Assembly: GCF_014697575.1 (NCBI RefSeq)
Contig: NZ_JACJSC010000025.1
Coordinates: forward strand, 1 to 64,000
From: Planktothrix sp. FACHB-1365
GTDB taxonomy: Bacteria; Cyanobacteriota; Cyanobacteriia; Cyanobacteriales; Microcoleaceae
Length of the DNA stretch: 64,000 bases
Reading direction: 5' to 3'
Of this stretch, positions 1-7,135 are shown piece by piece. Under the pieces are notes generated by a model. It worked only from the letters and a program-made list of their open reading frames with translations. It searched no databases and had not been told where the DNA came from. Made by a program: the position numbers and the translations under genes. Position 1 is the stretch's first letter, and every line of letters begins with the position of its first letter.

Positions 1-490
1 AGTTTTCCATTGTTACTGCTGAAAAAGCTAGGGGGGTTTCTATTGACCCGATGGTTTTGTCTAATTTCCAGTCTCCTCCTAGGGTCGCATTGCCAGTTTT
101 TCGGCTGGATGCTGCTATGTTGGCCCCCATAATTTGATTCAGGTGCTGGATGAATTTTTCTCCTATTTTTCCGGCTGCTACTTCACACCCATAAACCAAA
201 ATATCGGCGGTTTTTGTTAGGGCTTTTCCCCACTGCTGAAGTGGGTTTCTAAAACAATCTAAATTTTCCCGTTTTAGGAGGTCTGAACCGAGTTGTAAAC
301 AACCTGGACTTCCGTGAGAAACGATATGTAGGGCTTGAATTTTTGATAAGCCTTTGAGTGCTTGTGTGATCTGTTTTACCCCACTTTGGTCTGGGTCTAA
401 AATCACGATTTCTGCGTTTTTGTTGGCTCCTTCTATTAGGCTTGGGTAGTTGTCGATAGAGGAGTCAATGAAAATAATTTGTTTTTTCAT
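1..490 (-). CDS. DUF4347-domain surface/adhesin-type protein (N-terminal part, runs off left edge)
   Basis: I translated this partial gene from the minus strand. It starts MKKQIIFIDSSIDNYPSL at position 490 and stays open for about 163 codons to the window edge, so its C-terminus is missing. The motifs LHIVSHGSPGCLQLG and ILVYGCEVAAG are typical of DUF4347, a domain usually found at the N-terminus of very long cyanobacterial proteins with calcium-binding, cadherin-like or RTX repeats that are exported or sit on the surface. What follows DUF4347 cannot be seen here. The His-Gly and Tyr-Gly-Cys motifs resemble a caspase/gingipain-like fold, but I do not claim proteolysis. The gene is preceded by about 400 bp of non-coding leader with a hairpin. 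Confidence 0.8.
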   Translation of the reverse strand, partial: MKKQIIFIDSSIDNYPSLIEGANKNAEIVILDPDQSGVKQITQALKGLSKIQALHIVSHGSPGCLQLGSDLLKRENLDCFRNPLQQWGKALTKTADILVYGCEVAAGKIGEKFIQHLNQIMGANIAASSRKTGNATLGGDWKLDKTIGSIETPLAFSAVTMEN

Positions 491-547
491 TGTTTTCTAT
501 TCAGTTTATTAATTAATGGCTAAAGGATTCTGATAAGTAGTTGCCGG

Positions 548-590
548 GAGACCGTACTCCCTTGAAGGGATGAACGGGAAGGACGATCTC
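548..590 (-). promoter_or_regulatory. Imperfect hairpin in the leader of the DUF4347 gene
   Basis: GAGACCGT at 548-555 pairs with ACGATCTC at 583-590 with one mismatch. CTCCC and GGGAA extend the stem inward. A smaller CCCTTGAAGGG palindrome lies in the loop region. There is no T-run, so it is not an obvious terminator. A role in leader RNA structure is inference. Confidence 0.3.
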
Positions 591-836
591 TGTTGGCCCG
601 ATGTACAATTTTTCCTCGGTTTAAACAGTACAATCGGGGAAATTGCTTTTGGGTATATTTGGAGAACGTCTTAATTTAACGTTAATAACTTTAGTATAAC
701 CGATTAATTATGTGTTGAATACCGTAGAATTACTGAAATTTTTTCATGAGGTTTTTGGCCCAAAATTATATCGGTGAAAATCTGGATAGGGGAGCAACGG
801 GACTCCTGTTTAAATGTTGGCTACTCATCCGTCCTA

Positions 837-864
837 GTAGAGACGTTGTATGCAAGGTCTCTAC
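837..864. repeat. 28-bp dispersed palindrome
   Basis: The arms GTAGAGAC and GTCTCTAC enclose GTTGTATGCAAG, and the arms continue inward with one mismatch. This palindrome is familiar from many cyanobacterial intergenic regions. It lies just downstream of cbiA's stop-side region and upstream of the leader of the DUF4347 gene. Confidence 0.6.
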
Positions 865-897
865 AGGAGATTTAGGAGATTATTTTTAGTATCAATT

Positions 898-2289
898 TTA
901 GGATTTTATATAAGATTGATTATTGCAACAACACTCTAAAAATCGCATTGGAATCTCAATTTTATCTCCCCAATGGAGATGTAAATAAGACCCATGAACG
1001 TTAGGGAGATTTCCCCATCCTTCTAAAATTAAAGTATTATTTTCTACTGAGAAAAAACGCTGCATTTCATATAACGGTTGAGTTGAGTTTTCGAGCAATT
1101 CTGAACGATGAAACTCATGTCCGGTAATTATTTCTCCTTGTAACAGTAAAGGCGTTGTTTTTAAGACTTTAGCTTGATAATACCCTAATTTTAATCGTTT
1201 TCCCATCACCGCCGTTGTTGGCAAAACTCCCACCATTGACCAAGAATTATTTTCAAAATCAATAATATTTTCACATAAATACATTAACCCTCCACATTCG
1301 GCATAGGTTGGCATTCCTGATAAAATAGCATTTTTAACCGCTTCTAAAATAACCTGATTTTGGCTTAATTTTTCAGCAAATACCTCTGGAAATCCGCCGC
1401 CAAAATATAATCCTTGAATTCGGGGGGGTAAGTGGTTATCGGTTAATGGACTCCATTCAATTAATTCTGCACCTAATTGTTGTAAAATTTCTAAATTTTC
1501 GCTATAATAGAAGTTAAAAGCAGCATCTCTGGCGATCGCAATTTTAATTCTAGGTTCTACAGTGGCGTTTAAAAATACAGTTTCTTGATGAAATTGGGTT
1601 TCTGGAGTATATTTTAATAAAGGTAATAATTGTTTCCAGTCAAACCAAGATTCAGCAAGTTTAGCTAAGTCTTGAATGAGTAAATTTAGTTCAGGTAGTT
1701 CTTCCGTTGGAATTAACCCTAAATGACGAGCAGGAATCTCAATATTTTCTTGTCTTTTCAAAATCCCTATAATCGGAATATTGAGAGATTTTAAGGAAAT
1801 TTTTAATAGTTCCAAATGGCGATCGCTTCCGACTTTATTTAAAATCAAACCTGCTAAATTTAGATGAGGATTAAGGGTTTTAAATCCGAGGGTAATTGCA
1901 GCCACAGAACCCGATAACCGACTACAATCTAAAACTAGAATAACAGGTATATTCAAAATTAAAGCAATATGAGCCGTGGAAGCAATCGGAACATTTTCAC
2001 CATCAGGAATCCCATCAAATAAACCCATTACCCCTTCAATTAATCCATAATCAGCATTGTGAATATAATTACAATAGCAATTTTTAATATGGGATTCTGA
2101 TGTTAAAATAGTATCTAAATTATAACAAGGTTTCCCCGTCACATAGGCATGAAACATCGGATCAATATAATCAGGGCCAACCTTAAAAGATTGCACATTA
2201 AAATTTTGTTGTTTTAAATAAGATAAAATGGCTAACGTAACAGTTGTTTTACCAACGCCACTGCGTTCACCTGCAATAATAACGGTCAT
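898..2289 (-). CDS. cbiA: Cobyrinate a,c-diamide synthase (CbiA/CobB family)
   Basis: ATP- and glutamine-dependent amidation of the a and c side chains of cobyrinate in cobalamin (B12) synthesis, a cytosolic reaction. The 463-residue length fits the family. The N-terminus has the P-loop GERSGVGKTTVT (residues 7-18) of the dethiobiotin-synthetase-like ATPase domain, then DPMFH and EGVMGLFDG. The C-terminal class I glutamine amidotransferase-like domain has LYFGGGFPEVFAE and AECGGLMYLC, where the Cys is the nucleophile, and a late HGSYLHLHW. It starts at an ATG, and no other cobalamin genes are adjacent. I looked for a cobalamin riboswitch upstream and did not recognise one. Confidence 0.95.
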   Translation of the reverse strand: MTVIIAGERSGVGKTTVTLAILSYLKQQNFNVQSFKVGPDYIDPMFHAYVTGKPCYNLDTILTSESHIKNCYCNYIHNADYGLIEGVMGLFDGIPDGENVPIASTAHIALILNIPVILVLDCSRLSGSVAAITLGFKTLNPHLNLAGLILNKVGSDRHLELLKISLKSLNIPIIGILKRQENIEIPARHLGLIPTEELPELNLLIQDLAKLAESWFDWKQLLPLLKYTPETQFHQETVFLNATVEPRIKIAIARDAAFNFYYSENLEILQQLGAELIEWSPLTDNHLPPRIQGLYFGGGFPEVFAEKLSQNQVILEAVKNAILSGMPTYAECGGLMYLCENIIDFENNSWSMVGVLPTTAVMGKRLKLGYYQAKVLKTTPLLLQGEIITGHEFHRSELLENSTQPLYEMQRFFSVENNTLILEGWGNLPNVHGSYLHLHWGDKIEIPMRFLECCCNNQSYIKS

Positions 2290-2310
2290 GATTTAAAATT
2301 TTTAGGGAAT

Positions 2311-2398
2311 ACCTATTATTGTATTAGGATTTTAGCGATCGCTTTTCCCCTCCTCGTAGTAAGTCCTTCAGGACTCTTAGCCCTAAAGGGCTTACTAC
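2311..2398. repeat. Palindromic repeat family A, copy 1
   Basis: The core 2356-2398 has outer arms GTAGTAAG and CTTACTAC around two small hairpins, AGTCC-TTCA-GGACT and AGCCC-TAAA-GGGCT. The approximately 45 bp before the core, including a HIP1 site, is shared nearly base for base with the copy near 6005-6047, so the repeated unit is longer than the core. Confidence 0.85.
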
Positions 2399-2422
2399 AT
2401 ATCAAACTCTAAGCAACTATCC

Positions 2423-2611
2423 TTAGTTAGGAGGAACAATGGGATCACTATTTTCCGGTGTTTGACTTTGATCGGCAATAATATATGAAATGGGGTGAGA
2501 TATTGGTTGCGTGACAAGGGTAGCATCAACCGGGAAATCAGAAATTTCCGAATATTGAGGTAGAATTACTGCTAAATTCAATAGAGCGCATAAAAGAATA
2601 TCCAACATCAC
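2423..2611 (-). CDS. Small hypothetical protein
   Basis: A 62-residue frame starting GTG-ATG (2611/2608) with GGAG 6-9 bases upstream, which supports translation. The first 17 or so residues (MMLDILLCALLNLAVIL) are hydrophobic, like a short signal or anchor. The remainder is polar and Pro-rich, ending SDPIVPPN. I recognise no family. It could be a secreted peptide or a chance frame. Confidence 0.4.
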   Translation of the reverse strand: MMLDILLCALLNLAVILPQYSEISDFPVDATLVTQPISHPISYIIADQSQTPENSDPIVPPN

Positions 2612-2790
2612 TCAGTTCTCCATTTAAGTTCGTTGTAAAACGAACACAGAAGAAGCGAGAAGGCCTTCTGCTTGATGAATCTCTTGTGTTCTACTGATAT
2701 ATCAGTCCAAAAAACTAAAATTATGCAAAATTGCAGAAAAACTTTTTAGGCTTCAAAACCTGCTTAATTGATATAAGAGGAGTCAGGTGT

Positions 2791-2830
2791 AGGAGCAGAG
2801 GAGCAGAGGAGCAGAGGAGCAGAGGAGCAG
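2791..2830 (+). repeat. Octanucleotide tandem repeat, five AGGAGCAG units
   Basis: Five perfect copies of AGGAGCAG end 34 bases before the preferred ATG of the following Uma2 gene. Every unit contains the Shine-Dalgarno-like AGGAG. Confidence 0.9.
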
Positions 2831-2864
2831 AATATTGCTACGTCAACAGTCAACCATTAACATT

Positions 2865-3509
2865 ATGACTCAACTACAAACTCAAATTAAAACAGATACT
2901 TGGATAACTGCAACTTGGGATGAATATTTGCAAATCTTAGAACAACCCAACTTTGCCCAAGGGAGAGGTTATTATTTTAATCAACAGATGAGGATTGAAA
3001 TGGCAGCAGTCGGGGCGAATCATGCTGATGATAATGGTATAATTGTTATTTTAGTTAACCTATGGGGTATGTTTCGCGGTATTCCCATGAGATTATTCGT
3101 TAACTGTAGCTATCGAAAAACAGGAATTCGAGAAGCTCAACCCGATGCCTCTTATTATATTGGAGAACGAGTTAAATTAGCACCTCGTGGGAGTTCTATT
3201 GTTAATTTAGATGAAAATTTACCTCCAGATTTAGTGATTGAAATTGGAGATAGCTCTTTAGGGGATGATTTAGGGCAAAAACGAATATTATATGAAGATT
3301 TAGGAGTTAGGGAATATTGGGTTGTAGATGTTCAAAATGCTAAAATTATTGCGTTTAAAATATTATCAAATTGTGGGAGTGAACGAATTACAGAGTCTGA
3401 GATTTTACCAAATTTTAAAATAGCTTTATTAGAGGAAGGATTAAAACGTAGTCGTCAACAGGATAATACAGAAGTGGGAAATTGGTTTATAGAACAAATG
3501 GGAAGATAA
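2865..3509 (+). CDS. Uma2 family (DUF820) putative restriction-endonuclease-fold protein
   Basis: Uma2/DUF820 proteins adopt a PD-(D/E)XK nuclease-like fold and occur in many copies in cyanobacteria. Their biological role is not settled. Visible hallmarks are ATWDEYLQILEQPNFAQGRGYYFNQQMRIE at the start, GANHADDNGIIV, QPDASYYI, PPDLVIEIGDSSLGDDLGQKRILYEDLGVREYWVVD, in which DLVIEIG and the following K/R are the catalytic-type elements, and a variable tail. I prefer the ATG at 2865 over a TTG at 2835 because the 2835 start would translate part of the repeat-flanking spacer. Its first codons are repeated as a fragment right after its stop. Confidence 0.85.
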   Translation: MTQLQTQIKTDTWITATWDEYLQILEQPNFAQGRGYYFNQQMRIEMAAVGANHADDNGIIVILVNLWGMFRGIPMRLFVNCSYRKTGIREAQPDASYYIGERVKLAPRGSSIVNLDENLPPDLVIEIGDSSLGDDLGQKRILYEDLGVREYWVVDVQNAKIIAFKILSNCGSERITESEILPNFKIALLEEGLKRSRQQDNTEVGNWFIEQMGR

Positions 3510-3515
3510 GCTGAC

Positions 3516-3589
3516 GCTATTACAAACTCAAATTAAAACAGATACTTGGATACCTGCAACTTGGGATGAATATTTACTGATATTGTAGT
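3516..3589 (+). pseudogene. Remnant copy of the 5' end of the Uma2 gene
   Basis: Right after the Uma2 stop the sequence again encodes LQTQIKTDTWIPATWDEYLLIL, almost identical to residues near the start of the preceding gene, and then meets a stop. It has no start codon or rest of the gene. It is either the leftover of a tandem duplication or the scar of recombination between two Uma2 genes. Confidence 0.75.
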
Positions 3590-3627
3590 GAGTCCTTCAG
3601 GACTCTTAGCCCTAAAGGGCTTACTAC
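3585..3627. repeat. Palindromic repeat family A, copy 2
   Basis: Same architecture as the copy at 2356-2398, with outer arms GTAGTGAG and CTTACTAC (one G-T wobble) and both internal hairpins intact. It abuts the end of the Uma2 remnant. Confidence 0.85.
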
Positions 3628-3647
3628 AAAATTAGGGTGTTATTCCA

Positions 3648-3712
3648 AGAAACCGGGTTTCTGCAATAACATGAGCTACTAACAGAAAGATAGGATAAGA
3701 AACCCGGTTTCT
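3648..3712. repeat. Palindromic repeat family B (AGAAACCSGGTTTCT pair)
   Basis: AGAAACCGGGTTTCT (3648-3662) and AGAAACCCGGTTTCT (3698-3712) flank a spacer that includes GATAGGATA. Each is self-complementary and the two are complementary to each other. Related copies make up the array at 26.9-27.3 kb. Confidence 0.8.
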
Positions 3713-3738
3713 GAACCCCCCTCGTAGCGATCGCAGTT

Positions 3739-3951
3739 TTATAATTTAGCTTCTACATATTCACAAATTGATAGAGGTTTAGGGATTTGAACCCCTTCTT
3801 CTTGTAATCCTTCTAAATGAAAAATAATGGCTTCTTGCATTAAAGTTCTTACCTCTTCAACAGTTTCACCCACTGCTACACATCCGGGTAAATCGGGAAC
3901 ATAAGCACCATAACTATTTTCGCCTTTTTCAATTACAATGGCATAACGCAT
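3739..3951 (-). CDS. hicB: HicB-type antitoxin
   Basis: A 70-residue protein with the classic HicB partial-RNase-H-fold motif AIVIEKGENSYGAYVPDLPGC, then VGETVEEVRTLMQEAIIFHLEGL. It lacks the C-terminal ribbon-helix-helix or HTH domain of longer HicB proteins, which is common for short cyanobacterial versions. It binds and neutralises the HicA mRNA interferase. Its ATG overlaps the hicA stop codon (TAATG), so the pair is translationally coupled, toxin first. Confidence 0.9.
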   Translation of the reverse strand: MRYAIVIEKGENSYGAYVPDLPGCVAVGETVEEVRTLMQEAIIFHLEGLQEEGVQIPKPLSICEYVEAKL

Positions 3952-4145
3952 TATTGATCCTCCTCAATTTGTGCTTGCCGCCAAATACTTTTAAGCGTTC
4001 CGATGGGTACATCAATACTTAACTTCCCCGAAACGGTCACAGTTCCTATTTTATCAGGATGTTTAAATTGCCGATGACTCCCTCGTGTTCTTGATAAATA
4101 CCAACCCTCTTTTTCTAATCTTTTAATAACATCTCTAACTTTCAT
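3951..4145 (-). CDS. hicA: HicA-type mRNA interferase toxin
   Basis: A 64-residue dsRNA-binding-like fold protein: MKVRDVIKRLEKEGWYLSRTRGSHRQFKHP. The His in RGSHRQF is the catalytic residue of HicA toxins, which cleave mRNA to halt translation. The final DVPIGTLKSIWRQAQI is also typical. It is intact and overlaps its antitoxin gene by one base. It sits in a repeat-rich accessory segment between family A and B repeats. Confidence 0.9.
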   Translation of the reverse strand: MKVRDVIKRLEKEGWYLSRTRGSHRQFKHPDKIGTVTVSGKLSIDVPIGTLKSIWRQAQIEEDQ

Positions 4146-4177
4146 TAGTTCTAAGGTTAACTATCCTCTTTTATATT

Positions 4178-4220
4178 GTAGTGAGTCCTTCAGGACTCTG
4201 AGCCTTGAAAGCCTCACTAC
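4178..4220. repeat. Palindromic repeat family A, copy 3 (compensatory variant)
   Basis: The outer arms are GTAGTGAG and CTCACTAC. Compared with other copies, both arms have changed so that pairing is kept, which argues for selection on or a mechanism using the folded form. The second inner hairpin is altered (AGCCTTGAAAGCCT). Confidence 0.8.
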
Positions 4221-4227
4221 GTTCAAA

Positions 4228-4274
4228 AAAAAAAGAAAGAAGGGTAAAGGGCAAAAGGGCAAAAGGGTAAAGGG
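4228..4274. repeat. Purine-rich degenerate repeat after the kinase-FGE stop
   Basis: An A-run is followed by repeated GGGCAAAA/GGGTAAA units (about 8 bp each) that end at the stop codon of the kinase-FGE gene. On the coding strand this is a pyrimidine tract just 3' of the candidate variable region, ending in a T-run that could help terminate transcription. Confidence 0.6.
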
Positions 4275-5948
4275 CTAAGGAATCCACGCAGGCGGAAGGG
4301 AAACAACACGAACACCGAAGTGCCCGTTCCGACTGTCCGGCTCGTTCCTGTTACGATCAGCACTGCGGCAATTCCTGGGATCGTTGTCCCACGAACCTCC
4401 GCGCAACACCCGGCGATTAGTATTTCCGCCTGACTCCCAAACACTGCCATCTGTCGGCGCACTATTATAATTTTCATGCCAAGGGTCGGCGCACCATTCC
4501 CAAAGATTACCGTGCATATCGTATAATCCAAAGGCGTTGGGGGGAAAACTACCCACAGTTGTTGTCTTTTCTCGGTAAATTCCTTCAGAGCCAGAGCCGT
4601 AGGTGTAATTTCCGTTATAATTCACTAAATCGGTCGTGATGGTTTCACCGAAATAAAAGGGGGTGGTAGTTCCAGCGCGACAGGCATATTCCCATTCCGC
4701 TTCAGAAGGTAAACGATGGGTACGTCCGGTAAATTGAGAGAGGCGATCGCAAAATTCTACAGCTTCAAACCAAGTTACACTATCAACAGGTAAGGTATCC
4801 CCTTTAAAATCGGAAGGGTCGGAATTCAGATCAATCTGACATTTGGGTAAACTTGCTACCGCCCGCCATTGGGCTTGAGTGACAAGGTATTGACTGATCA
4901 AAAAAGAGGCTATATTAACACTACGTTGCAGCCCTTCATCGTCATATCGTTCTAGTTCACTGCTAGGGGAACCCATGAGGAATGTTCCGGCGGGAATTAC
5001 GACTAAATCTAATATGATTCCATTGATATTTTCACTCAACATTTGGGCTTGGGCTTGCCAACGGTTGTTGATTTGTCCGGTGGAGTTGACGGTTACGGTT
5101 TCAAAACTAACGGTTTTGAAGGGGGGGTCGGGATCAACCAATATTTTCAACCATTCCAACACCGACTGGGGACGTTTATCGGGTTTTAATTCTAACCCCT
5201 TCATCACCGCTTCATGAACTTTATTACTAACATTAACGACTTGATTTAAGGGTGGCAACTGAAAACCCACACTTCTATTGGGCGCAGGAGTTGGCACTTT
5301 CCCGGTTAGCAAAAAATATAACGTTGCACTTAAAGCATAAACATCTGTATATTCGCCCCGATGAGCGTGTTCGTCATACTGTTCCAAGGGGGTAAACCCA
5401 TGAGTTGCAGCAAAAGTATGAGTTTGGGTAATATTAGGAATAAACTCTCTGGCAATGCCAAAATCAATTAATACCGCTTCGGTTTTTCCTTCCCGTTTCA
5501 TAATATTCTGGGGTTTGATATCTCGATGCAATAACCCCCTATCATGAACAACTGTTAAAGCATGACCAATTTGTTGAATATAACGTACTGCTTCCGCTTC
5601 TGGAAGTGCACCTTTTCTCCTCACTAATTCCCAGAGGTTCTCTCCAGCAATATATTCCATGACAATACAGGGTAAGGGACCTTCCCGAAACACATTCTCA
5701 ATTTCCACAATATGAGGATGGCGACAAACGGCGAGTCGGGTTGCTTCTTTCTCAAAGTCGCGTAAATATTTATCCCGAAACTCAATAAAATCGGGGTCTA
5801 TTAGAATTTTATCTAGTAGGGTTTTGATGACAATATATTGCCCTTTGCGATTTCGCGCTAAAAAGGTAATGCCAAAACCGCCTTCCCCTAGTTTTCTGAT
5901 GATAATATAGCGATCGCCATAAAGTGTTGTACCGGGTTGCCAAGCCAT
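4275..5948 (-). CDS. Ser/Thr protein kinase fused to an FGE-like domain with a DGR-type variable C-terminus
   Basis: Residues 1-280 are a Hanks-type kinase: glycine loop GEGGFG (21-26), VIK lysine 42, HRDIKPQN and DFG. After a linker, residues about 310-557 are a formylglycine-generating-enzyme/sulfatase-modifying domain (VVIPAGTFLMGSPSSE, RLPSEAEWEYACRAG, GLYDMHGNLWEWCAD, RVLRGGSW). In true FGE two cysteines follow GGS. Here the first is Asn522 and only Cys527 remains, so oxidase activity is unlikely. The last 40 codons (D521-N-D-P-R-N-C-R-S-A-D...) match the pattern of DGR-diversified ligand-binding tails known in cyanobacteria. No reverse transcriptase or template repeat is seen nearby. 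It likely binds a ligand through the C-terminal fold and signals through the kinase. There is no clear membrane segment. Confidence 0.92.
   Translation of the reverse strand: MAWQPGTTLYGDRYIIIRKLGEGGFGITFLARNRKGQYIVIKTLLDKILIDPDFIEFRDKYLRDFEKEATRLAVCRHPHIVEIENVFREGPLPCIVMEYIAGENLWELVRRKGALPEAEAVRYIQQIGHALTVVHDRGLLHRDIKPQNIMKREGKTEAVLIDFGIAREFIPNITQTHTFAATHGFTPLEQYDEHAHRGEYTDVYALSATLYFLLTGKVPTPAPNRSVGFQLPPLNQVVNVSNKVHEAVMKGLELKPDKRPQSVLEWLKILVDPDPPFKTVSFETVTVNSTGQINNRWQAQAQMLSENINGIILDLVVIPAGTFLMGSPSSELERYDDEGLQRSVNIASFLISQYLVTQAQWRAVASLPKCQIDLNSDPSDFKGDTLPVDSVTWFEAVEFCDRLSQFTGRTHRLPSEAEWEYACRAGTTTPFYFGETITTDLVNYNGNYTYGSGSEGIYREKTTTVGSFPPNAFGLYDMHGNLWEWCADPWHENYNSAPTDGSVWESGGNTNRRVLRGGSWDNDPRNCRSADRNRNEPDSRNGHFGVRVVSLPPAWIP
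4301..4400 (-). other. Candidate DGR variable region (VR) at the 3' end of the kinase-FGE gene
   Basis: The stretch codes GGSWDNDPRNC through RNGHFGVRVV. Residues that in the known cyanobacterial consensus are Asn (AAC/AAT) are here Asp, Glu, Ser, Gly and His. These changes are reachable by altering only the A bases of AAY codons (GAC, GAG, AGT, GGG, CAC). Intervening codons such as PRNCRSA are unchanged. This is the signature of adenine-specific mutagenic homing. The matching template repeat is not in this window. Confidence 0.65.
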
Positions 5949-6004
5949 ATTTTCTCAAATTGATAGCTATTATGATTATGCCATATTTATTGACTAAAAA
6001 TATT

Positions 6005-6140
6005 ACCTATTATTTTATTAGGATTTTAGCGATCGCTTTTCCCCCTCGTAGTGAGTCCTTCAGGACTCTTAGCCCTAAAGGGCTTACTACATTTTAGCCC
6101 TAAAGGGCTTACTACATTTTAGCCCTAAAGGGCTTACTAC
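6005..6140. repeat. Palindromic repeat family A, copy 4, with two extra 3' half-units
   Basis: The core at 6048-6090 is followed by two exact 25-bp additions (6091-6115 and 6116-6140). Each carries only the AGCCCTAAAGGGCT hairpin plus the CTTACTAC arm. Upstream flank 6005-6047 matches that of copy 1. Confidence 0.85.
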
Positions 6141-6142
6141 GA

Positions 6143-7135
6143 TTAGTTATTAATGGTTTTTTGTGGCTGTTCAATAACAGGTGGAGAGGGGGAAGGTATC
6201 GGAGGTGAACTCGGTTTTAACAAGGGTGTCCAAGCGGCAATCGTTCCTAAAACCGTCGCTATTGCTGCTACAATTGTCCAAAATAGTGCAGGTTCAATTT
6301 GAGGTAAAACTAGATTTTGATGCCCAGAAGGAAGCAATTTCAACCACTCGTTGATGGTTTGAGGTCGGTCTTCCGGTGCAAGTTTCAATCCTTCTAAAAT
6401 AGCGGTATTGGTGCGATCGCTAATTTGAGAATTGAGTTGTTTGGGTGGAATGAGTTGGGCTTTTTGTAAACTCCGATCCATGGCACTAGCCGGAATAGTT
6501 CCAGTTAGTAAAACATACAAAGTTGCCGATAAAGAATAAGCATCCGTATAGGGCTTTTGTTCACTATCAACATGATACAATTCCAATGGTGCAAAACCAT
6601 CAGTAGTTGAAGCTTGAACTGTTGTTAAAGGATTATCAAACCCTCGCGCTAAACCAAAATCAATTAAGACAACTTCCGATTTCCCGGCGCGTAAAACAAT
6701 ATTAGCAGGTTTAACATCTCGATGTACAAATCCTTTTTCATGCACACAAATTAAAGCCGAACCAATTTGTCGAATATATTCTAAAGCAACGGATTCTGAT
6801 AATATTTTATTAGGCAGATGTTCGAGAGTTTCTCCGGCAATATGTTCCATCGCCAAACAAACGCGATCACCTTCTTTAAAAGACTCTTTAAGTTTAACAA
6901 TATGGGGATGTTGACAATGGGCTAATTTAGTCGCTTCTTGCCAGATTTTATCTTCTAAACGCTTGAGATCCGATGGAATTAATTGATTGATTAAATCATC
7001 ACTCAAGGTTTTGATCACACAGGTTTCACCCTGTTTATCTCTAGCTAAATAGGTGATGCCAAACCGTCCCCGTCCCAACTCTCTAATAATGGTATATTGT
7101 CCGTTGCGTAACTGTTCCCCTGGTTGCCAGCCCAT
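6143..7135 (-). CDS. Membrane-anchored Ser/Thr protein kinase
   Basis: A Hanks-type kinase paralogous to the neighbouring kinase-FGE protein (both begin M-x-WQPG). Glycine loop GRGRFG, VIK lysine, HRDVKPANIV and IDFGLARGF are all present, so it should be active. Instead of an FGE domain it ends, from about residue 285, in one hydrophobic segment ALFWTIVAAIATVLGTIAAW and a short Pro/Ser-rich tail (SSPPIPSPSPP), consistent with a C-terminal membrane anchor. It has an AAGGA-type ribosome site before its ATG. It probably phosphorylates cytosolic targets at the membrane; substrates cannot be inferred. Confidence 0.92.
   Translation of the reverse strand: MGWQPGEQLRNGQYTIIRELGRGRFGITYLARDKQGETCVIKTLSDDLINQLIPSDLKRLEDKIWQEATKLAHCQHPHIVKLKESFKEGDRVCLAMEHIAGETLEHLPNKILSESVALEYIRQIGSALICVHEKGFVHRDVKPANIVLRAGKSEVVLIDFGLARGFDNPLTTVQASTTDGFAPLELYHVDSEQKPYTDAYSLSATLYVLLTGTIPASAMDRSLQKAQLIPPKQLNSQISDRTNTAILEGLKLAPEDRPQTINEWLKLLPSGHQNLVLPQIEPALFWTIVAAIATVLGTIAAWTPLLKPSSPPIPSPSPPVIEQPQKTINN

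Larger units (their letters stand above)
491..897. other. 407-bp intergenic region between two leftward genes
   Basis: No convincing gene. It holds an imperfect hairpin (548-590) in the leader of the DUF4347 gene and, at 837-864, a near-perfect palindrome of a type common in cyanobacterial spacers. The rest is A+T rich, and I see no clear promoter consensus. Confidence 0.6.

Noticed and set aside
4223-4531. 102-codon minus-strand frame over the end of the kinase-FGE gene
   Set aside because: It is a shadow of the candidate variable region in a shifted frame and ends in the low-complexity repeat.
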